Origin: Trissonchulus latispiculum
Lineage: Eukaryota; Nematoda; Enoplea; Enoplida; Ironidae
NCBI GenBank assembly: GCA_030248195.1
Contig: JASAND010028404.1
Coordinates: 1-64,000 of the forward strand
DNA length: 64,000 nt
Direction of reading: 5' to 3'
The notes under the pieces were generated by a model. It worked only from the letters and a program-made list of their open reading frames with translations, had not been told where the DNA came from and searched no databases. The translations under genes and the position numbers were made by a program. Shown in pieces: positions 17,601-28,800 of this stretch (position 1 is the stretch's first letter; the number at the start of each line of letters is the position of its first letter).

Positions 17601-20600
17601 GACTTACCATACACAACGTCTTCGCAGAGGGTAGGCTGGCCTAGTTGCCAGAAATCCTTTTACCGGTAAGCGGATTAGGGGTCTTTAACGTACACTATAT
17701 TCCTCCCCTCAGGGAAACAATGCAACTTTATTGCGGCATTTGATCTGAAGTTCAGTGGCTTAACCATCTAGCTGCAGGGCCACATCTTTCGCCGTAGCGA
17801 CAAAACGTCCCATCCCAACTATGTGCTGCATGTACTTCGATGTGACTACTGAATATGCAAATTAGCTTACTGTTTGTTTTTGTTGTTTCAGCAGTCAGAC
17901 TATCCGGAAGCGATTCGGTACGCGGAGCAGGCCATGGCAGCGGACCGATACAACCCGGGCGCCCTCGTCAATCGAGGCAACATCTGTTTCGCCCAGGGCG
18001 ATTACGGGAAAGCCCGGGACTTCTATCGTGAGGCCCTGTCCACAGAAGCCTCCTGTGTTGAAGCTCTATACAATTTAGGTTAGCGTATTTGATAAGTGTC
18101 AATTAAATGATTAGTTAAACGACTATTCCCACACTATTTTGAGTCGTTGTGGTGGTCAATTTCTTTTTTCTTCCGTTAATGAATGTCGAGGAAATCTAAA
18201 CCACTACCTTGCCTTGCCAAGTTCTGCTGCGTAAATAGTCTTGCAGAGGTTGACATTTGGTTTGGTATATTTACAATATAATTTGTTTGGATTCTTTTCA
18301 GATTTCGTGAAAGTTTGTTTTCTATAATGTATGTAGTGTCCCGCCACAGACTTTTTTGTTTGCATTTACAGGATTGGTCTGCAAAAGAATGGAGCATTTG
18401 GACGAAGCTTTGGATTGCTTTGAAAAATTGCACACAATATTGAAGCACAATGTCCAGGTTATCTATCAAATTGGAAGCATGTGGGTTTTATTTACTAAAT
18501 CAAACGATCCTTGCTTTGTCAAAAATTAATTTGCAACCTATAAATTGACAATAAATAATAAATGTACAAACTCGTAAAATAGATTCTAGAAATGAGGCCC
18601 CCTCTCTTATACAAAAATTGAATACGTTTAGATACGGTTTTTGAACTCTTGCTGTAAATACTTTGGCAAATGTTTTTAGATATGAAAGCTTGGAAGACAT
18701 TAATGCAGCGCTGGAATGGTAAAAAGTTATTTTCTATTATCATAAAATGCAGAGTTAGGTAAAAAAGAATGGATAATTGTGTATAAGAATTCCGCACTTC
18801 CGCAAAACCGCTAAATGTAATGTTAATTGCAGATTCACAGAAGAAAAATTCTGATGATTTAAAAATTTTGAAACTGAAAAAAGTTTAAAGTTTACATTGT
18901 GTTTCTGGCCATTTCAGGTATTCCTTGGCGCAAAGCTTGTCCCCGTTTGATCCCGGCTTGTTGGCCAAATTGGGAGAACTTTACGACAGAGAGGGTGACA
19001 AGTCACAGGCTTTTCAATATCATTATGATGTAAACATTTTAATTTACTTCGACAAAATGTTACCTTTTTAAGTTAATTCTTGTTAAATGTTTAATTTTAA
19101 CGACACAGCCAGGATGCGTTGGCACTATAGCTTTAGCTCTAGTGACCGGAAAAAGAGTCAGCTACATTTCATGGCCTGAAACTTTAAAAGCCGTGTTTGT
19201 TTATGGCATAAGTTGTGTTGATGTATATTTATTTGTAGAGCTATCGATATTTTCCGTCCAACATTCGGGTTATCGAATGGCTTGGTGCTTACTACATAGA
19301 TGCCCAGTTCAGCGAAAAGGCTGTTAACTATTTTGAAAAAGCAATGTTGATACAGTAAGTACATTTTCAACGTAGCAATTACCAATTACTCAGCAAATTT
19401 GCCATTGTAGTTTCTTACCGGACACGTTGTGTGGGGATAACATTTGAATAATAGTTAACTAATTAACAGTTAATATTTATCTGGTGTGCTTTACTTTTAG
19501 GCCAAATCAGGAGCGGTGGCAGTTGATGATTGCCAGCTGTCATCGTAGAAGCGGAAATTACCAGAAGGCACTGGAAACCTACAAAAATATTCACAAACGA
19601 TTTCCCGATAATACTGAGTGTAGGGACTGGGTGTGCTGTTTCTAACAAACAATACAAAATGTAACAAAGTAAATCATAAACTTAGAAACATCAAGCAACA
19701 AGTGTGCTCATTGGGCCGGGATCAGAATTCTTCTGTGAACAACTGAACTTTCAAAGTGAATGGCGCTTGTACCAATTAGACAATCATTAACTGCAGCTTA
19801 GTTAGGAATTGAAATCAATATTTGAATGGTGAACTATTAGTTTGTTCAGAGTGAAGATAAGACGAGAATCATAAAACTTAGGCCTCAGTTACTGTCTTTT
19901 CATATGGCGGTCTTCCTATATGAAATTCTTTTCAGGTTTAAAATTTTTGGTTCGAATCAATAAGGATCTTGGAAACAAAAAAGAAATGGATGAATATGCC
20001 ATGAAACTGCAGAAAGTCGAAAGAATTAAAGAATTACGACAGCAGGTGAGGTGAAACGTTCCCAATAATTTTAGTAAGGATAAATCTAGCCTAGGCTTTG
20101 TCAGGGCTCCTGTTACAGATACCTAGTAATGAATTCCTAATCCTACCTAACTGATACTATCCTCGTGATTAGTAGTGAAAGGAACTTAGAGCGCAAAAGC
20201 AATTTTTGAGTATATATTCGTTTTATTTTTCTGTTTTCAGCGAAACTCGCCTGGAAGCGGCGGGAGACTGCTGAACACTTCTGGTTCCTCGTCCGCGGGT
20301 CTAGTGACAGGTCGCCCGCCCAGTTCCCGTGGGAGTCTCCGGACGGCCAGCGGGAAGGGACGACGCGTCAACTTCGACAATGTGGACAATGAGCCCTATG
20401 ATATCACCAATAGAAAGCCCATTGGTTTGTCACCATGTTTTACACTGATTCTAGCATAATCGCAAAGATTTTTTCTTAAAAATTTTTATTTTACTTTGTA
20501 TTTTCTAACCAACAATTTCAAACTAACCGCTCAATTTGACTAACTTGTTTAAAACATACGACGTGACATTTGATGGTTTTTTGATTTGTATTAGATGCGA

Positions 20601-20728
20601 GCTACAGCGATCCCATTGGACCCGCTTCCGGGGCAGATCGACCCCTGACCGCGGGTTTGAGGCGCCAGGATGTCGACGATTTGGGTTTTGAAAATGAAGA
20701 AATCGGTGACGATTTACTCCCAGAATAA
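14630..20728 (+). CDS. IFT88: IFT88 (intraflagellar transport TPR protein), C-terminal 633 residues, 16 exons
   Basis: Core IFT-B subunit needed to build cilia. Exons: 14630-14732, 14842-14956, 15730-15961 (3' border uncertain), 16259-16326, 16529-16615, 16908-17007, 17170-17256, 17892-18078, 18372-18480, 18680-18718, 18918-19029, 19239-19354, 19501-19619, 19936-20045, 20241-20424, 20595-20728. All have AG acceptors and GT donors, and they join in one frame (1902 bases, TAA stop). Diagnostic parts: VLFNLAYQYTANG and the following TPRs, DRYNPGALVNRGN, KLGELYDREGDKSQAFQY, VIEWLGAYYID, RRSGNYQKALETY, and the C-terminal EEIGDDLLPE. About 190 N-terminal residues of the usual 820-830 are absent, so earlier exons must lie upstream, probably beyond the virus-like element. 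The gene looks functional over the visible part. Confidence 0.97.
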
Positions 20729-20769
20729 ACTATAATCCTTTTTGCATTGATGACTTCTTTATTTATTCA

Positions 20770-20775
20770 AATAAA
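20770..20775 (+). promoter_or_regulatory. Poly(A) signal of IFT88
   Basis: AATAAA lies 42 bases after the IFT88 stop codon, a usual position for the 3' end signal of a short 3' UTR. Confidence 0.7.
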
Positions 20776-21165
20776 ATCTGTGTTTACAGGACTATCAGAA
20801 AGCAATACCACCTAACAGACGGAAAAAACTTAACAGTTTTAGTAGGTATATGGCAAGCAGGATAAAAGAAATTCTACAGATAGATATGTCCAACACTTTT
20901 CAGTGCCGCAGTCGGAACCCTCAGACCCTAAATTTTACAATACAGCGATTTTTTCAAAATTTCCAAAACATGGCGTATCATATATAATCCAATAAAAGCT
21001 CTTAGTGCATGCATGAAATCTGTTCATGGAACTATGTCTCGGAAATGCTCTATATTTCAAGTTAAGTGCTGTTTAAAATTTTAGATCAGGATAGACAGTG
21101 GCCCTAGTTAGAGCTGGGACGCGAGCTGGTGGCGGGCCGCGGGCCAAGCCGGATTTTTAAAATTA
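20776..21165. other. Intergenic, no gene seen
   Basis: Ordinary AT-rich sequence up to about 21100, then a GC-rich patch (GCGGGCCGCGGGCC, 21134-21147) that has a related partner on the far side of the retrotransposon fragment (about 21668-21725). Confidence 0.5.
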
Positions 21166-21645
21166 AAATCACTAGAAGAACGTAGGATTGAAAAGGATTT
21201 AATTATGGTGTATAAAATAATCAACAATTTGGTTGACTTAAACTTTGCTGATTACTTTGCGTATAATACATATAGTGCAACGCGCGGTCATCCTTTTAAA
21301 TTGTTAGTATCTCGATCTCGTCTTGCAGTGAGAAAAAATTTTTTCAGTAATAGAATTGTGTCTATTTAGAATTCACTTGACTCTGATGTGGTGTGTACTA
21401 GTAGTCTCAGTGATTTCAAAAACAAATTGAACAATACGTCCTTGTTTCACTTTGTCAGGGGACGGGGATTAGTAGCCGGTCAATCGGCCCACCCCATTCC
21501 CAACCGGCCTTTATATGCTGTTAATTAGTGCTGTTCTTGACCGTTTTGTCTGTTTCTGTTCATCTAAACTCTTCAGATCATCTATGTTTTGTAACGTATA
21601 GACGTTGGTTGGTTAAATAAACAGATAGATAGATAGATAGATAGA
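21166..21645 (+). mobile_element. CR1-like non-LTR retrotransposon, 3' fragment
   Basis: The plus strand encodes the C-terminal tail of a CR1-type reverse transcriptase: LEERRIEKDLIMVYKIINN, then TRGHPFKL, then RSRLAVRKNFFSNRIVSI, an in-frame TAG, then NSLDSDVV and the final FKNKLN part. It ends in an (AGAT)n run (21623-21645), as such elements typically end in a short microsatellite. The 5' part is missing (5' truncation). Dead copy. Confidence 0.85.
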
Positions 21646-23470
21646 CCCACAAGCAGCCCGGTCTGAAAGATTGCGAGCTGGCGGCCCGCCATCGGCCCGC
21701 GGGCCAGTGACGAACCACGGGCCACGGGTGTTTTACACATTAGCTGGCAATATCAGTGTGAGAATACGTGAATTTGCGAATTTCGTGTCCCCCATATTTG
21801 GCGGTTTTCTGAAGCATTAAGACCTGTTGTGAGCCAAATTCAAAAAATGTCCCTCGGTCCACATTTGCTTCCTGTGATAGCTCAAAAAGAAAAGTTGGGC
21901 GTAAATTTGACCTCACAGGCTCTGATTGTTAAGAAAGTCTATACAACGTTTGACACTTTTTAACATCCTGGGATCAGTCCGGCATTTTTAGGTGAAGAAA
22001 GTTTTGGTTTTTGCCCGTATTCTCTGGTTTGGTTTGCCAGATTGGTTGTCATGGTTGGAAACAGTGCACCGAAATGAACATTTTTTCTTGTACAACTGTT
22101 TTAGAGCTACATATCTCTAGTGGTTAAGTCAGCATAAGCCAAAAACTATTTTGGGGGTTAAAAAATGACCATTTTCGAGGAAATAGGTTTTTGCAAAATA
22201 ACTGCTAAATATCACGAACAATTTGGTTCATTCCTTCACAATTGATAGTCTACATAGTTGCACATCTATCTATACATAATTTTAAAGCTAACAGTAAGTA
22301 AACTCACCTCAATATATAAAACTGGCAAAACAAGCTTACTTTTCTGACGTACTAGGTCAATATAGATGGTCGATCTTCAAACATAGAGTTCTCAAAACTG
22401 CAGAAACGGTTAAAATTTCTATTTGTGCTATCACAAGGAGGGCGAGTGGGCCGAGGGAAGTTTATTGTATTTCGTTCATTGGAAGATGACTGCTTCGGAA
22501 CTCCGGCGTGCTTGTGGGCATTCAAAATGACACCCTTAGTTTAAATTTTATTATTTGTGTAGGTCAAAGAATAATGACTAATTTGATTACAGCGAGTGTC
22601 GGGTTGTTGACCCAAAAACCGTTAAATTTGCTGGAGAGATGGTTCCAAAAGAAAAAAGGAGTGATTTAAACGAGACGTATTGGGGGAAGTCTGAAAGGCC
22701 GGCCAAAACTATACAAATCCCGGCCGGGACAGAAACTATATAAAACCCGGCTTGCTATAAAATGCTATGTATTTTGTGCCGGAAATAGTATATATAAAGG
22801 CCCGGTCCGAATTTCAATATTAATCTTTTGGGCCGGAAATGGTATAAAACCCGGCCCAAATTTCAATTTTAATCTTTTGGACGTTGGAAATTCAACTCAA
22901 TTTTTGAATTCCTACATTTGTCCACGTTTGGAAGGGACTGCCTATCAAGTTATCTTTGTCATGTATAAGTAACATCTGTCCCACGACACACATTACATAT
23001 GTGCCAAGCTTCAGCTAAATCTTGCGAATGGTGTAGCTGTTTGAAGAAGTGTGTCAATGATTGCATTGCAGCAACTTTCTCTTTAGCTGAAGATGAAGGG
23101 GAATAAGAATTGTTTATAGCAAAACATAAACCGTACTCACGATAACAGTGGATTTAGTGACTTCAATCTGACGCCATCTGTCTGCTTTCTATTAAACCAA
23201 ATGTTTCGTTAAGCTAACTTTATGTCATGAACATTGCATGTGCAGGTACCGTCCGTTCCTCTAAGCTAAGCAGGTTCTAGCACAAAAACTAAGCACTTGG
23301 TAAAGTGGTGGATGGAATCTCGACTGCATGGGAATTTTTATTTAGCGAAACTTTTTTGTCACAACCCACATAAATATAACGCCTGACAGGATAAGTATAT
23401 AATTACTTATAAATTGACTGTTCTTTTAAAATTACAAATGTTCATGCAGTTGTTTGGCTTGTTAGTTTGC
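21646..23470. other. Intergenic region with short repeats, no gene seen
   Basis: It contains a GC-rich patch (about 21668-21725) and, at 22690-22875, a CCGG-rich stretch in which a unit of about 60-65 bp (GCCGGAAATRGTATAWAA..., ending CAATATTAATCTTTTGG) is repeated in tandem. The rest is AT-rich and featureless to my reading. Confidence 0.5.
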
Positions 23471-23700
23471 TGTATAAAAGTGGGGGGGGGGGGGGAGTGT
23501 AGTGTTGTGTTGTGGTGTTGGGGGTGGGGTGGGGGTGGGGGACAACAGTTGCTCAGCTCGCTTAGGGCTTTCATTTGATACCAAATTTGACCACTTTTGA
23601 AAAATGTCATTTTAGACCACATGAACATGACCTCCCACCCACCAACCAACGAACCAGCCCAGCAATTTGGGTAACAACTCGGGAAGCAACACTGATAGTG
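23471..23700 (-). repeat. G-rich tract and inverted remnant of the 150-bp satellite
   Basis: A G-run with GTGTTGTGTTGTGG-type sequence (23480-23540) is followed by the reverse complement of the unit found at 33048-33640 (strings such as TTCATTTGATACCAAATTTG and ACCACTTTTGAAAAATG). A single, decayed copy. Confidence 0.7.
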
Positions 23701-23704
23701 GGAG

Positions 23705-24242
23705 CATAGGTGTACCACCTGTTTGGGTTGGGGGAGGAGTAGAAGGTCCAAATTTGGCTCGGGGGACCCCACCCAAATCCGAAACTTGGGGGGGACCCCC
23801 CTAAACTGTACCCAAGTTTTCTTAGCTAAAAATGCTCCTTTTTCGATGTACAGTACATTAAACGTACTCAAAAGCTTCTGTCAATAGTTTTCGTATGCGA
23901 AAACAGGGCTTGAAAATTGACAAATTTGCACTAAAACATGCCTAAATTAGCCCAGATTGTAGTTTATAATTGCGTATATTATCTTCTAATTGCTATAAAT
24001 AACCATCTTTAGCTGTTTATAGGTGATTTATATCCTATTTTTCTAATTTTTTTCAAACATTTTCAGAAGTTGCAAAATTTTTCCAAAAATTTTGCATTCT
24101 TAGTTTGGATCAAATTTTAGGCGGGGGAGGTTGAGCTCGGCTTGGGGGGAGTAGTTGAGGTCGGGTAGGGGAGGAGGGGGGTCTGGCCTCTCCGTGGGGG
24201 GGGGGTCTCGCAGGGGGTAAACTGTAGCCTGGTTCACCTATG
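23705..24242 (+). mobile_element. MITE-like segment with CATAGGTG ends (unit 1 copy)
   Basis: It starts CATAGGTGTACCA and ends TGGTTCACCTATG, an imperfect 13-bp terminal inverted repeat. The interior has G-runs and an AT-rich centre and no gene. The same segment recurs in each 2.4-kb unit, and an independent reverse-orientation copy lies at 62594-63145, outside the array, with ends CTATAGGTG...CACCTATAG. The separate copy suggests a mobile family. Confidence 0.7.
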
Positions 24243-24368
24243 AGCGGGAATCGATTCTCCGTCCCCAAAAACCTTTGTATGCAAATTCTGAACCACCGTG
24301 TAGCAAATTAAGCGAGTAAATTAAGTTCAAAGTTGAACCCAAAATTCACCAACTGGCAGACCAGTGCC

Positions 24369-24452
24369 CATAGGTGTAACGGGGATTTGGGTTGGGGGCC
24401 CCCTCCCCTGAATTTTGGGGGGGGGGTTTTCCCCCCCCAAATTACACCTATG
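24369..24452. mobile_element. 84-bp MITE with 8-bp target duplication (unit 1 copy)
   Basis: Ends CATAGGTGTAA / TTACACCTATG. It is flanked on both sides by CCAGTGCC (24361-24368 and 24453-24460), a perfect 8-bp direct repeat. It is almost entirely a hairpin with G- and C-runs. An 8-bp duplication fits hAT-type transposition. Equivalent copies sit in the later units (for example 26773-26859), multiplied with the array. Confidence 0.8.
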
Positions 24453-25559
24453 CCAGTGCCCAAAAATTACGAGCCGGCCCGGAAAATCCTATACACAAGC
24501 AATGTAGCAATTGAACGACCCTGATATGTGTACTATTCAGCCACGTAGGCAGTATTGCGCCATATATAGCCCAGTCTGACTTATTAATGCGACATTGAAG
24601 CATCGTTTGGCCATTTTATAGCGTTTTGGCCGACTTTGGCCCCCAGCCAAAAATATTTTCCTGGCTCCGGGAGGCATAAAACCTAGCTTATTTTCTTATT
24701 TTTGATTAGTACTCCAAGAATATATATGGTTTTCATAGGCAAAAAACTGGCATCTGTAGTTATTAAAGCTACAAACCCCCCTTATTGGACGTCAAAGCGG
24801 AGAACCGGAAAAACATCACTCTCGTAAGCGATTTTTGGGGCAACTTTTTAACGGAAAGTAGTACGGGGATGAAACTTCCCTCCCACATATATATATACTA
24901 AACTCGACACGTACAATTTTTGGCGCATAAAATCTGCGCAGCCTTGTTTTACACGTCATTCGGCCATTTTCACTCATATTATATAGATGTCGCTAGCGCG
25001 ACCCCTACGTGCGCAAGGGGTTTACTGAGGGTGTACCAACCATGTACACTATAATTTTTGAGAGGACCGCGCAATACGAAAGCAAAATCAGGGGGACAGT
25101 TCATAATGCCAAAATTGCGCAATTCAGCATGAATTATGCAGAAACTAGGTTATAATTAATGAATATTCCCCTATTTAACTTCGACAAAAATGAAGAAGTT
25201 TTGAAGAACTTCGCAACCAGATTTAAAATCTGTGAAATGAATGAAAAGCGATTGGGAAATTCAAGACGGGGCTGCATATTTCTGATTATATACATTATAT
25301 ACATGTACTTTGAAAATTTTGTGACCCATGCTACGTGTTCTACCGCCCTCGACTCTCCACGTCGCCCGTCCTCCTCCCCGTTGTTCGAAGGAGAGCGAGC
25401 AAAATAATTTCTGGCATTATACAGCCTGTGCAGAGACCATGAGCATGTACGTACGAACTGTACAACACGGACATTACAATGAAATGTCTAAGCATGCAAC
25501 AAGTATAGGGAGGGAAGTTTAAAATTTGGGAGCTGGGCAGGAAAAACAAAATGTGAATT

Positions 25560-25800
25560 TGAAAGTTTGAAATTTGAAAACAATTAGAAAAATTTCGAAT
25601 TAATTTCTAATTGTTTTATAATTTGGAAAACAATTAGAAAACTATTAGAAAACAGTTATATATAAAACAATTTTAATAGTTTTCTAATTGTTTTCTACAT
25701 TAGAAAACAATTAGAAATTAATTAGAAAACAATTAGAAAAAATTTCATAACTAGAAAACAATAAGAAAAAAAAATTAAATTGTTTCTAATTGTTTTCTAG
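25560..25800. repeat. Dense inverted repeats of TTTTCTAATTG (unit 1 copy)
   Basis: About a dozen copies of AAAACAATTAGAAA and its complement TTTCTAATTGTTTT alternate within 240 bp, able to form many alternative hairpins. The same block recurs at about 27975-28218, 30378-30618 and 34372-34606. No coding potential. Confidence 0.85.
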
Positions 25801-28800
25801 AAGTGGGCTTCGTGTGAAGGGCTGAGCCCTCCAGAAGTTGAAGAAATTTTTTGTTTTTGCAATAAAATCGGTCTTCGAATATTTAATTCTTTTAATACTG
25901 AAGAACTGAGAAAATTTTTTCAAAATTCTTGTCATTTTTAGGCAAAAATGGTAATTTTGTCAGAAAAATCGGATGCATCGGATGAAATTTTTGGTTTTTT
26001 GCCCTTTTTCCTCTTTCTCTCTCCTTTAATTTTTCCTACCTTCGAATCGCTGTGGAGGGCGCCGCCCCCCCCCCCCCTTGGATCCGCCCCTGCCCCCATA
26101 GGTGTACCACCTGTTTGGGTTGGGGGAAGAGTAGAAGGTCCAAATTTGGCTCGGGGGACCCCACCCAAATCTGAAACTTGGGGGGGGACCCCCCTAAACT
26201 GTACCCAAGTTTTCTTAGCTAAAAATGCTCCTTTTTCGATGTACAGTACATTAAACGTACTCAAAAAGTTTCTGTCAATAGTTTTCGTATGCGAAAACAG
26301 GGTTTGAAAATTGACAAATTTGCACTAAAACATGCCTAAATTAGCCCAGATTGTAGTTTATAATTGCGTATATTATCTTCTAATTGCTATAAATAACCAT
26401 CTTTAGCTGTTTATAGGTGATTTATATCCTATTTTTCTAATTTTTTTCAAAAATTTTCAGAAGTTGCAAAAAATTTTTTTAAAAATTTTGCATTTTTTAC
26501 TTGGTTTGGACCCAATTTTAGGGGGGGAGGGGGGTTTGAGCTCGGCTTGGGGGGAGTAGTTGAGGTCGGGTAGGGGAGGAGGGGGGTCTGGCCTCTCCGT
26601 GGGGGGGGGTCTCGCAGGGGGTAAACTGTAGCCTGGTTCACCTATGAGCGGGAATCGATTCTCCGTCCCCAAAAACCTTTGTATGCAAATTCTGAACCAC
26701 CGTGTAGCAAATTAAGCGAGTAAATTAAGTTCAAAGTTGAACCCAAAATTCACCAACTGGCAGACCAGTGCCCATAGGTGTAACGGGGATTTGGGTTGGG
26801 GGCCCCCGCCCCCTGAATTTTGGGGGGGGGGTATTCCCCCCCCCCAAATTACACCTATGCCAGTGCCCAAAAATTACGAGCCGGCCCGGAAAATCCTATA
26901 CACAAGCAATGTAGCAATTGAACGACCCTGATATGTGTACTATTCAGCCACGTAGGCAGTATTGCGCCATATATAGCCCAGTCTGACTTATTAATGCGAC
27001 ATTGAAGCATCGTTTGGCCATTTTATAGCGTTTTGGCCGACTTTGGCCCCCAGCCAAAAATATTTTCCTGGCTCCGGGAGGCATAAAACCTAGCTTATTT
27101 TCTTATTTTTGATTAGTACTCCAAGAATATATATGGTTTTCATAGGCAAAAAACTGGCATCTGTAGTTATTAAAGCTACAAACCCCCCTTATTGGACGTC
27201 AAAGCGGAGAACCGGAAAAACATCACTCTCGTAAGCGATTTTTGGGGCAACTTTTTAACGGAAAGTAGTACGGGGATGAAACTTCCTCCCACATATATAT
27301 ATACTAAACTCGACACGTACAATTTTTGGCGCATAAAATCTGCGCAGCCTTGTTTTACACGTCATTCGGCCATTTTCACTCATATTATATAGATGTCGCT
27401 AGCGCGACCCCTACGTGCGCAAGGGGTTTACTGAGGGTGTATATACCTGTGCCAACCAGGTACACCATAATTTTTGGGAGGACCACGCAATACGAAAGCA
27501 AAATCAGGGGGACTGTTCATAGTTCCAGAATTGGGCAATTCAGTATGAATTATTCAGAAAAACTAGGTTATAATTAACGAATATTCCCCTATTTAACTTC
27601 GACAAAAATGAAGAAGTTTTGAAGAACTTCGCAACCAGATTTAAAATCTGTGAAATGAATGAAAAGCGATTGGGAAATTCAAGACGGGGCTGCATATTTC
27701 TGATTATATACATTATATACATGTACTTTGAAAATTTTGTGACCCATGCTACGTGTTCTACCGCCCTCGACTCTCCACGTCGCCCGTCCTCCTCCCCGTT
27801 GTTCGAAGGGAGAGCGAGCAAAATAATTTCTGGCATTATACAGCCTGTGCAGAGACCATGAGCATGTACGTACGAACTGTACAACACGGACATTACAATG
27901 AAATGTCTAAGCATGCAACAAGTATAGGGAGGGAAGTTTAAAATTTGGGAGCTGGGCAGGAAAAACAAAATGTGAATTTGAAAGTTTGAAATTTGAAAAC
28001 AATTAGAAAAAATTTCGAATTAATTTCTAATTGTTTTCTAATTTGGAAAACAATTAGAAAACTATTAGAAAACAGTTATATATAAAACAATTTTAATAGT
28101 TTTCTAATTGTTTTCTACATTAGAAAACAATTAGAAATTAATTAGAAAAGAATTAGAAAAAAATTTCATAACTAGAAAACAATAAGAAAAAATTAAATTG
28201 TTTCTAATTGTTTTCTAGAAGTGGGCTTCGTGTGAAGGGCTGAGCCCTCCAGAAGTTGAAGAAATTTTTGTTTTTGCAATAAAATCGGTCTTCGAATATT
28301 TAATTCTTTTAATACTGAAGAACTGAGAAAATTTTTCAAAATTCTTGTCATTTTTAGGCAAAAATGGTAATTTTGTCAGAAAAATCGGATGCATCGGATG
28401 AAATTTTTGGTTTTTTGCCCTTTTTCCTCTTTCTCTCCTTAATTTTTCCTACCTTCGAATCGCTATGGGAGGGCGGCCGCCCCCCCCACCCATGGATCCG
28501 CCCCTGCCCCCATAGGTGTACCACCTGTTTGGGTTGGGGGGGAGTAGAAGGTCCAAATTTGGCTCGGGGGACCCCACCCAAATCCGAAACTTGGGGGGGA
28601 CCCCCCCTAAACTGTACCCAAGTTTTCTTAGCTAAAAATGCTCCTTTTTCGATGTACAGTACATTAAACGTACTCAAAAGCTTCTGTCAATAGTTTTCGT
28701 ATGCGAAAACAGGGCTTGAAAATTGACAAATTTGCACTAAAACATGCCTAAATTAGCCCAGATTGTAGTTTATAATTGCGTATATTATCTTCTAATTGCT

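Noticed and set aside
27540..27968. 138- to 142-aa frame repeated in each 2.4-kb unit (also 29953-30369 and 33939-34355), with an overlapping 94-aa frame on the other strand
   Set aside because: Conservation is explained by recent tandem duplication of DNA. Both strands are equally open, unit 1 is frameshifted, and there is no known domain.
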